A DNA stretch of 64,000 nucleotides from Oscillospiraceae bacterium. Lineage in GTDB: Bacteria; Bacillota; Clostridia; Oscillospirales; Oscillospiraceae. Below the pieces are notes generated by a model, which was given only the letters and a program-made list of their open reading frames with translations, was not told the origin of the DNA and searched no databases. The translations under genes and the position numbers were made by a program. Below are positions 25,395 through 31,796 of the stretch, piece after piece; the stretch's first letter is position 1; every line of letters begins with the position of its first letter. The stretch is taken from positions 51,547 through 115,546 of the forward strand of contig JAFSJZ010000037.1 in assembly GCA_017449185.1 (NCBI GenBank). The letters run 5' to 3'.

Positions 25395-27735
25395 TCGGAT
25401 CGTATTGCTCGACGGCGCGATGGGCACAATGCTCCAGGCCGCCGGCCTGCCGATGGGGCAGGTGCCGGAGCTTTGGAACATCACCCAGCCCGAGACAGTC
25501 TCCGCCATTCAGCGGCAATATGTCGAGGCGGGAAGCCGCGTGCTCTATACCAACACCTTCGGTGCCAACCGATACAAAGCTTCCGGCTGCGGCCACAGCG
25601 TGGCCGAGCTCGTTTCCGCGGGCGTGCGTTGCGCGCGTGCGGCGGGAGAGGGCTTCGAGATCAAAGTCGCGCTCGATATCGGCCCGATCGGACAGCTTCT
25701 CGAGCCGCTCGGAGCGCTCTCCTTTGAGGAAGCCTATGACATTTTCCGGGAGATCGTCCTGGCCGGGGCGGAGGCCGGAGCGGATCTGATCGTCATCGAA
25801 ACGATGAGCGATCTCTATGAGATGAAGGCCGCGGTACTGGCGGCAAAGGAGAACTGTGATCTGCCGGTCTGGACGACCATGACCTTTGAAAAAACCGGGC
25901 GCAGTTTCCTGGGCGTGACCGTGCCTGCCATGGCGCTGACGCTTACGGGACTGGGCGTGGACGCGCTGGGCTTTAACTGCAGCCTCGGACCGAAAGAGCT
26001 GCTTTCGCTGATCCGCGAGCTGCGCGAGTGGACCGATCTGCCGCTGATCCTCAAGCCGAACGCGGGCCTTCCCGATCCGGCTACGGGGAAATACCACATC
26101 ACACCCGAGGAGTTTGCCTTTGAACTGAAAGAGGCAATCTCTCTCGGCGTGAGCGTCCTCGGAGGATGCTGCGGTACGACGCCGGATTTCATCCGTGCGC
26201 TCGCCGAAGCGGTAAGAGGATCGTCTCCTGCTCCCCGTGCGCCGAAAGTACGCTGCGGCGTCTGCTCGGCGACCGCTGCAGCGGAACTCGGCGGCGTGCG
26301 TGTGATCGGCGAGAGGATCAACCCTACGGGAAAGAAGCGGTTTCAGCAGGCGCTTCGCGAGGGCGATATCGATTATATCGTCCAGCGCGGTGTCGAGCAG
26401 CAGGACGCCGGGGCCGATATCCTCGACGTCAACGTCGGCCTTCCCGGTCTGGACGAGCCGGACATGATGCGCCGCACGGTCAAGGCGCTGCAGGCGGCGG
26501 TGGATCTGCCGCTGCAGATCGACTCCTCCGACCCGACGGCGATCGAAGCCGGGCTCCGCGCCTGCTGCGGCAAGGCGATCGTCAATTCCGTCAACGGGAA
26601 GAGAGAGGTGCTCGAGAGGATCCTGCCCCTTTGCAAAAAATACGGCGCGGCCGTGGTTGGCCTGTGCATGGACGAGACCGGCATCCCGCAGAGCGCGGAG
26701 GCGCGCGTCGCGATCGCACGGCGCATCCTTGAAGCAGCGCTCGCGCACGGGATTGAAAAAGACGACGTCTATATCGACTGCCTGACGCTGACGGTCTCCG
26801 CCCAGCAGGAGCAGGCCGCGGAGACGCTGCGCGCACTGCGCACGGTCAAAGAAGAAATGGGTCTTCACACCGTGCTCGGCGTGAGCAATATCTCCTTCGG
26901 CCTTCCCGCACGGGAGACTATCACGCGCTCCTTCCTGACACAGGCGCTGTATGCCGGACTCGATCTGCCGATCGTCAATCCCAACCAGAGCGCCATGATG
27001 GACGCCGTGGCGGCTTATCGCGTGCTCTCGGGCGAGGATCGCGGCAGTGAGGCCTATATCCGCCGCTTTGCCAGCGCCCCGGCCCCCGACGCCGCGGCCC
27101 ACATGCCGACCGGCGAGATGAGCATCGGCGAGGCGATCATGCGCGGTCTCAAACAGGAGACCGCAGCGCTGACCGCGGCTGCGCTGAAGTCGATGAGTGA
27201 GCTCGAGGTCGTGGACACGCTGCTGATCCCAGCTCTCGATCGCGTAGGAGAGCGCTACGAGAGGGAGGAGATCTTCCTTCCGCAGCTGATAAACGCGGCC
27301 AACGCCGCCTGCGCGGGCTTTGAGCTTGTCAAAACAAGCATCGCCAAGCGCGGTGAGAAAAACGTCTCCAAGGGAAAAATCGTGCTGGCCACCGTGCAGG
27401 GCGACATCCACGACATCGGCAAGAACATCGTGCGCGTCGTGCTGGAGAATTACGGCTATACGGTCATTGACCTCGGCCGCGACGTGCCGCCCGCGACGGT
27501 CGTGGAGACTGCCGTTCGGGAGAACGTGCGCCTTGTCGGCCTGTCCGCGCTGATGACCACAACGGTGGCGAGCATGGCCGAGACGATCGCCGCACTGCAC
27601 CGCAGCGGGCATGACTGCAAAATCATGGTGGGCGGCGCCGTACTGACGGAGGACTATGCCGCGCAGATCGGCGCGGACTATTACGCAAAGGACGCCAAAC
27701 AGAGCGCGGATATCGCAAAGCGGGTGCTGGGATGA
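25384..27735 (+). CDS. metH: Cobalamin-dependent methionine synthase, no reactivation domain
   Basis: 783 residues in three modules. Residues about 1-290 are the homocysteine methyltransferase barrel with zinc ligands in GFNCS and GGCCGTTP. About 310-560 is the methyl-THF (pterin) binding barrel, beginning VIGERINPTGKKRF. About 570-783 is the cobalamin cap and B12 domain with DIHDIGKNIV, whose histidine coordinates cobalt. E. coli MetH is about 1227 residues with the reactivation domain; here that part is the upstream gene. GTG 25384 follows AAGGAGGG. It overlaps the next gene by four bases. Confidence 0.95.
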   Translation: MEYDRIVLLDGAMGTMLQAAGLPMGQVPELWNITQPETVSAIQRQYVEAGSRVLYTNTFGANRYKASGCGHSVAELVSAGVRCARAAGEGFEIKVALDIGPIGQLLEPLGALSFEEAYDIFREIVLAGAEAGADLIVIETMSDLYEMKAAVLAAKENCDLPVWTTMTFEKTGRSFLGVTVPAMALTLTGLGVDALGFNCSLGPKELLSLIRELREWTDLPLILKPNAGLPDPATGKYHITPEEFAFELKEAISLGVSVLGGCCGTTPDFIRALAEAVRGSSPAPRAPKVRCGVCSATAAAELGGVRVIGERINPTGKKRFQQALREGDIDYIVQRGVEQQDAGADILDVNVGLPGLDEPDMMRRTVKALQAAVDLPLQIDSSDPTAIEAGLRACCGKAIVNSVNGKREVLERILPLCKKYGAAVVGLCMDETGIPQSAEARVAIARRILEAALAHGIEKDDVYIDCLTLTVSAQQEQAAETLRALRTVKEEMGLHTVLGVSNISFGLPARETITRSFLTQALYAGLDLPIVNPNQSAMMDAVAAYRVLSGEDRGSEAYIRRFASAPAPDAAAHMPTGEMSIGEAIMRGLKQETAALTAAALKSMSELEVVDTLLIPALDRVGERYEREEIFLPQLINAANAACAGFELVKTSIAKRGEKNVSKGKIVLATVQGDIHDIGKNIVRVVLENYGYTVIDLGRDVPPATVVETAVRENVRLVGLSALMTTTVASMAETIAALHRSGHDCKIMVGGAVLTEDYAAQIGADYYAKDAKQSADIAKRVLG

Positions 27736-29507
27736 AAGAGATCAGAGCATTTATCAAAGAAAACGGGGTGCTGCTCTTCGACGGCGGCATGGGGACTTTT
27801 TACGCTTCGCGCAACCGTACCAGCCACCGTGACTGCGAATGGGCCAACCTCAGCGCGCCCGGTGAGATCGAGGCGATTCACCGCGCCTATCTCGACGCAG
27901 GCTGCCGTGCGATCAAGACGAACACATACGGCGCCAACCGTCAGAACTTCCCCGTGAGTGACTGCGCCGCCATTATACGCGAGGGCTGGCTGATCGCACG
28001 CCGCGCAGCCGGGGACGAGGCCTACGTTTTCGCTGATATCGGCCCGATCGACGCGCGGGACGACACCGATCTGTTGGAGGAATACCACTTCATCGTCGAT
28101 CAATTCCTCTCACTCGGCGCACGGCACTTCCTGTTCGAGACGATCGGGACGGATCTGTATCTCCACGAGATCGCCGAGCATATCAAGGCTGCCGACCCGG
28201 ACGCTTTCGTGCTGGTCTCCTTTGCTGCGCAGCCGGACGGCTTTACCCGCGACGGCCGTCTGATCGGCGAGCTCTGCCGCGGTGCGGCGGAGGACGCCTA
28301 CATCGACGCCGTCGGTCTCAACTGCGTTTCGGGCGGCCGCCAGATGGTGGAGCTGATGAACAAGATCGGCCCGATCAACGGTCTCTTTTCTGTCATGCCG
28401 AACGCCGGTTATCCCACCGTGCGCGGCAATCGCACCTACTATGACGGCGATCCGGGCTATTTCGCCTCGCAGATCGCGATCATGCACGCGCGCGGCGCGC
28501 AGATCATCGGCGGCTGCTGCGGCACGACGCCCCAGCATATCGGCTCCGCGGCCAAAGCCATCCGCGCTCCCGCGCCGGTGCTGATCGACTATCCCGCACA
28601 GAAGCGTGATCGCGTCGGCGCCGCGCTGCGTCCCGATCCCTTCTGGGACGCGCTGTGCGACGGAGCAAGAAAGCCTTTCGCCGTTGAGCTCGATCCGCCT
28701 GAGGGCGCGGAGGTGAGCGGCTTCATGACTGGCGCGCGCGAGCTGCGCGACGGCGGCGCGGACATGATCACCGTGGCTGACTGCCCGATCGCACGCGCAA
28801 GGATGGATTCCAGCCTTATGGTCTGCAAGATCAAGCGTGAGCTCGGTATGAACGTCATGCCGCACATGACCTGCCGGGACCGCAACCTCAACGCGACGCA
28901 GGCGTTGCTGCTCGGTCTCTGCGCGGAGGGCGTGAACAATGTTCTTCTCGTGACCGGCGACCCGGTCCCGGCCGCCAGCCGCGATGAGGTCAAAAGCGTT
29001 TACAACTTCAACTCACGCAAGCTCATCAAGTTCGTTTCGAGCATGAACGAGGCCGTGCTGCCCGCGCCCTTCCATATCTTCGCCGCGCTCAATGTCAACG
29101 CGCGCAACTTCGCGATCCAACTCGATCTGGCGAAAAAGAAAGAGGAGAACGGCGCCGACGGCTTTTTGACCCAGCCCATTTTGACGGACGAGGCGCTCGA
29201 AAACCTCAAGCTTGCGCGAAAGATGCTCAAGGGCAAGATCCTCGGAGGCATCATGCCGATCGTCAGCCAACGCAACGCGCTTTTTATCAACAGCGAAATC
29301 GCGGGGATCAGTGTGGACGAAAAGATCATCGCGCTTTATGAAAACGCCGATCGCGCCAAAGGCGAGGAACTGGCCGTTGAGATCTCCGCCGCAATGGCCC
29401 GCCGCATGGCGCCGTATGTGGACGGATATTTTCTGATCACGCCCTTCTCACGCACGGGGCTGATCATACGAATCATGGAGCGAATCCGCAGCGAGGCAAG
29501 GCAATAA
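27732..29507 (+). CDS. Homocysteine S-methyltransferase / methylenetetrahydrofolate reductase fusion
   Basis: 591 residues. The N-terminal half (about 1-290) is a homocysteine methyltransferase domain with GLNCVSGG and IGGCCGTTPQHI zinc-ligand segments. The C-terminal half (about 310-591) is a MetF-type flavoprotein, with FAVELDPPEGAE, PHMTCRDRN and LLVTGDP. The architecture resembles B. subtilis YitJ. It should make 5-methyl-THF for the upstream MetH and may also transfer methyl groups itself. ATGA overlap with metH indicates tight coupling. Confidence 0.92.
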   Translation: MKEIRAFIKENGVLLFDGGMGTFYASRNRTSHRDCEWANLSAPGEIEAIHRAYLDAGCRAIKTNTYGANRQNFPVSDCAAIIREGWLIARRAAGDEAYVFADIGPIDARDDTDLLEEYHFIVDQFLSLGARHFLFETIGTDLYLHEIAEHIKAADPDAFVLVSFAAQPDGFTRDGRLIGELCRGAAEDAYIDAVGLNCVSGGRQMVELMNKIGPINGLFSVMPNAGYPTVRGNRTYYDGDPGYFASQIAIMHARGAQIIGGCCGTTPQHIGSAAKAIRAPAPVLIDYPAQKRDRVGAALRPDPFWDALCDGARKPFAVELDPPEGAEVSGFMTGARELRDGGADMITVADCPIARARMDSSLMVCKIKRELGMNVMPHMTCRDRNLNATQALLLGLCAEGVNNVLLVTGDPVPAASRDEVKSVYNFNSRKLIKFVSSMNEAVLPAPFHIFAALNVNARNFAIQLDLAKKKEENGADGFLTQPILTDEALENLKLARKMLKGKILGGIMPIVSQRNALFINSEIAGISVDEKIIALYENADRAKGEELAVEISAAMARRMAPYVDGYFLITPFSRTGLIIRIMERIRSEARQ

Positions 29508-29513
29508 ATGACC

Positions 29514-29542
29514 AGCGCGACAGGATACATTCCTGTCGCGCT
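29514..29542. terminator. Hairpin between convergent genes
   Basis: AGCGCGACAGGA / TCCTGTCGCGCT around TACAT, a 12-base stem lying between the metF-fusion gene and the minus-strand deacetylase. It lacks a long T-tract, so its strength is uncertain. Confidence 0.65.
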
Positions 29543-29546
29543 TGCT

Positions 29547-30332
29547 TCATGTCGCCGGCCGAACCTGATTGGGGATCTGCTTGCCCGTGTGGTCGATGTG
29601 ATAATCGCCTTCGAGCAGCAGCTCGGAAACGGGGACGATCTCATAGCCCTTGCTCTGCAGCGTCTCGATGATCCGCGGCAGGGCCTCGGGCGTGTGCTCG
29701 GCGGCATTGTGGAACAGAACGATGCTGCCCGGCTCGACTCGTTTGAGCACGCGCTGTGCGATCTCATCCGCGCTGATGCCCTTCCAGTCAAGACTGTCCA
29801 CCGACCATTGGATGGCAGTCATGCCCATACTTTTTACAGTCTGAATCACGTGGTCGTCGTACTCGCCGTAAGGACAGCGGAAGAGCGTTGGTTCGACGCC
29901 CGTTTCGGCGGAGATCAAGCGGTTTGCTTCCCGCAGGTCGGCGGCGATCTCATCCGCGCTCATCATGGAAAAATGCGCGTGGTGTGAGGAGTGACTCATC
30001 ACCTCGTGCCCGGCGTCGTGCAGCTGCCTGAGAGACTCGGGATACTTTTCCGCCCAGTCGCCAACAACAAAAAAGGTCGTGCGGACGCCATAGCTTGAAA
30101 GAATATTGATCAGCGTTCCCGTGTCCTCGTTGCCCCAGGCTGCATCAAAGCTGATCGCGATCTTTTTGTCATCTCGCTGAACGCTGTAGATCGGAAGCTG
30201 CCTCTCAACGGCCGAAGCGCCGACGATCGCCGGGCTGTTTACCGTCCAGAGGATCAGGATCGCCGCGAGCGCGGTCACAAGTACGGACAGTTGCTTTCTG
30301 TATCGGCGCGCCATGAGGCGAAGGTCTGCCAT
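29547..30332 (-). CDS. PdaB-like polysaccharide deacetylase
   Basis: About 261 residues. An N-terminal membrane anchor (about residues 15-35) leads to an extracytoplasmic NodB-fold domain. KKIAISFDAAWGNED replaces the usual TFDDGP first motif, as in sporulation PdaB proteins; the metal histidines are in MSHSSHHAHFS, and RCPYGEYDD follows. PdaB is needed for spore cortex stability in B. subtilis; that role here is inference. ATG at 30332 has AAGGAG nine bases upstream; two ATGs further upstream abut that site. Nearest minus-strand neighbour upstream is the 34-residue ORF. Confidence 0.85.
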   Translation of the reverse strand: MADLRLMARRYRKQLSVLVTALAAILILWTVNSPAIVGASAVERQLPIYSVQRDDKKIAISFDAAWGNEDTGTLINILSSYGVRTTFFVVGDWAEKYPESLRQLHDAGHEVMSHSSHHAHFSMMSADEIAADLREANRLISAETGVEPTLFRCPYGEYDDHVIQTVKSMGMTAIQWSVDSLDWKGISADEIAQRVLKRVEPGSIVLFHNAAEHTPEALPRIIETLQSKGYEIVPVSELLLEGDYHIDHTGKQIPNQVRPAT

Positions 30333-30402
30333 TTGCATCATCTCCTTGCTCCATCGTATGAGCCTCCGCCATGAAAGAGAAGGAGAAGCGCAGGACTTTC
30401 TT

Positions 30403-30507
30403 TTACAGGATCAGCGCGGATACGACGCCGATGAGAAGGCCGAGCGGCAGCAGAGCGGCACTGAGGAACTGGGTGTCGAGTGTGAGTTCGGAAAGAATGG
30501 TTTTCAT
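30403..30507 (-). CDS. 34-residue hydrophobic peptide, unknown
   Basis: A short open frame encoding MKTILSELTLDT followed by a single hydrophobic helix (FLSAALLPLGLLIGVVSALIL overall). AAAGGAGG lies nine bases before the ATG, one of the best ribosome binding sites in the window. A minus-strand promoter (TTGTAC, 18 bases, TATGAT) sits just upstream, and the predicted transcript would begin with a hairpin that holds this site in its loop. I do not recognise a family. It precedes the deacetylase by about 70 bases. Confidence 0.6.
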   Translation of the reverse strand: MKTILSELTLDTQFLSAALLPLGLLIGVVSALIL

Positions 30508-30537
30508 GGATCAAAGCCTCCTTTTTTTCTTTGATCC
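30508..30537 (-). promoter_or_regulatory. 5' hairpin with the ribosome binding site in its loop
   Basis: GGATCAAAG / CTTTGATCC form a perfect nine-base stem; the 12-base loop on the minus strand reads AAAAAAAGGAGG. The start codon follows the stem directly. The predicted transcription start coincides with the 5' end of the stem. Confidence 0.6.
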
Positions 30538-30543
30538 AAGCGT

Positions 30544-30573
30544 ATCATAAAGCCTGTCCCGTTTTCAGTACAA
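30544..30573 (-). promoter_or_regulatory. Minus-strand promoter of the 34-residue ORF
   Basis: On the minus strand TTGTAC (30568-30573), an 18-base spacer and TATGAT (30544-30549). Confidence 0.6.
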
Positions 30574-30596
30574 TGCATTATGTAAACGCAAAAACG

Positions 30597-30638
30597 TTAA
30601 AAGAGATCCGATGAATGTCTCCGTCGGATCTCTTTTAA
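30597..30638. terminator. Terminator after the thioesterase gene
   Basis: TTAAAAGAGATCCGA / TCGGATCTCTTTTAA around a 12-base loop, ending two bases from the minus-strand gene's stop. The A/T flanks make it usable in both directions. Confidence 0.88.
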
Positions 30639-30640
30639 AA

Positions 30641-31348
30641 TCAATAATCCATTACGATGCGGAACAGGGGCTTCTCAGCACCGGCTTTGAGAAAGAAACG
30701 GTCACCCTCCTGCCCGTAGAGCAGCTCATAGCTTTGTCCGCCCCGCAGTTCGGCGGAATATTCCACCAGGATGCGCCGGGGGTCGCGGCCCTCGGCCGCG
30801 GCGGGAGAGAGGTTGTCCGCCAGATCGAAATAGCGTGTGTTGTTCATATGCCCGTTCATATCGACGTAACTGAACGGAACGCTGAAGGAGAGACTCCGAT
30901 CCGTGAAAAAGCGGCGCGGCGGCGAGGGCAGCGCGATCTCAAACCCGCGTTTTTCAAAAGAATACTCAATCCCAGACTGAGAAGAGGGAACAAGCGTGCG
31001 CTCTTTGAGATCGGCAAGGATCCAGATCGCGGAGCTCTGTATGATCGGTTCCCCCGTGAAGTCGAGAATACGGTAATAACGCGGGTAAAGGGAGTGAACG
31101 GTCTTGCCGGGCCATGTTTCGACAACAATCTCCTCGCCGTAGGACGGCATACGGGCGATTTCCGCGTTCTGCCGAGCCAGCACCCACATGAGGCCTCTGG
31201 GGCGGATCTCATGAACGCCGCAGCCGAGCAGCTCGGAATGATCGGTCGCGGCCTCCTGCAGCAGTTCAAAAAGCTGCGAGGTGCGCAGACGCTGGAACAA
31301 ATTGACGTCCCGGCTTCGGAGCCGGCAGGGAAGCGTATAGATTTCCAT
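30641..31348 (-). CDS. Acyl-ACP thioesterase
   Basis: 235 residues with the double hot-dog fold of FatA/FatB-type thioesterases. The first half shows VNLFQRLRTSQLFELLQEAA, and the second half carries VDMNGHMNNTRYFDLA with the conserved DxNxHxNN catalytic segment. It releases fatty acids from acyl carrier protein in the cytoplasm. CGGAGG lies eight bases before the ATG. It has its own promoter and terminator. Confidence 0.9.
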   Translation of the reverse strand: MEIYTLPCRLRSRDVNLFQRLRTSQLFELLQEAATDHSELLGCGVHEIRPRGLMWVLARQNAEIARMPSYGEEIVVETWPGKTVHSLYPRYYRILDFTGEPIIQSSAIWILADLKERTLVPSSQSGIEYSFEKRGFEIALPSPPRRFFTDRSLSFSVPFSYVDMNGHMNNTRYFDLADNLSPAAAEGRDPRRILVEYSAELRGGQSYELLYGQEGDRFFLKAGAEKPLFRIVMDY

Positions 31349-31373
31349 GGGAAAGTCCTCCGTTTCAAGGAGG

Positions 31374-31403
31374 AGTATACCATGAGTGAAGGCCGGCTTT
31401 CAA
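31374..31403 (-). promoter_or_regulatory. Promoter of the thioesterase gene
   Basis: On the minus strand TTGAAA (31398-31403), an 18-base spacer and TATACT (31374-31379). Confidence 0.65.
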
Positions 31404-31416
31404 GCATAGGATAGAA

Positions 31417-31448
31417 AACGTCCTCCGTCCGGATTGACGGAGGACGTT
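31417..31448 (-). terminator. Terminator after hypA
   Basis: AACGTCCTCCGTC / GACGGAGGACGTT around a six-base loop, followed on the minus strand by a short T run. Confidence 0.82.
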
Positions 31449-31451
31449 GTG

Positions 31452-31796
31452 CTAGTCAGCGAGGATCTCTTTCAATGTCAGGTCTCGTCCCGACACGGGG
31501 ATAAGCTTGTTCCCGCCGCAGAAGGGACACACCAGCTTGTCGTTGATGCCGGCGGCGAACTCCTGCCCGCAGTCGAAGCATTTGGCCGTGCCCTCGACGA
31601 CCTCGACCGAGAAGGTCGTGTCCGCGTAGGGCGTGCCGTCCGAGACGGCCGTCCAGCAATCCACAAGATACTTCGGGACGACGCCGGAGAGTGTGCCGAC
31701 CTCGACCGTGACGGCGCGGACACAAGCGAGCTGTTCCTCTTTGGCGACCTGGTCGACCATTTTCAGCAGCGCGTCGCAAATACCGAGCTCGTGCAT
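31452..31796 (-). CDS. hypA: HypA-like nickel/zinc metallochaperone
   Basis: 114 residues, the normal HypA length. N-terminal MHE motif (nickel ligand His2) and two zinc-binding CxxC pairs, CFDCG and CPFCG. HypA delivers nickel to [NiFe] hydrogenase or urease precursors. The start overlaps the stop of the upstream oxidoreductase by one base (TAATG). No hydrogenase or other hyp gene is in the window, so its client is unclear; the Fe-S oxidoreductase beside it may be a functional partner. Confidence 0.87.
   Translation of the reverse strand: MHELGICDALLKMVDQVAKEEQLACVRAVTVEVGTLSGVVPKYLVDCWTAVSDGTPYADTTFSVEVVEGTAKCFDCGQEFAAGINDKLVCPFCGGNKLIPVSGRDLTLKEILAD

Noticed and set aside
25285-27612. A 775-codon minus-strand open frame across metH
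   Set aside because: Antisense shadow of a clear methionine synthase.
31356-31374. TCCTCC-GTTTCAA-GGAGGA inverted repeat around the thioesterase ribosome binding site, resembling an RBS-masking hairpin
   Set aside because: The outer arm overlaps the minus-strand -10 box (TATACT), so it would lie upstream of the transcription start and not be in the mRNA.
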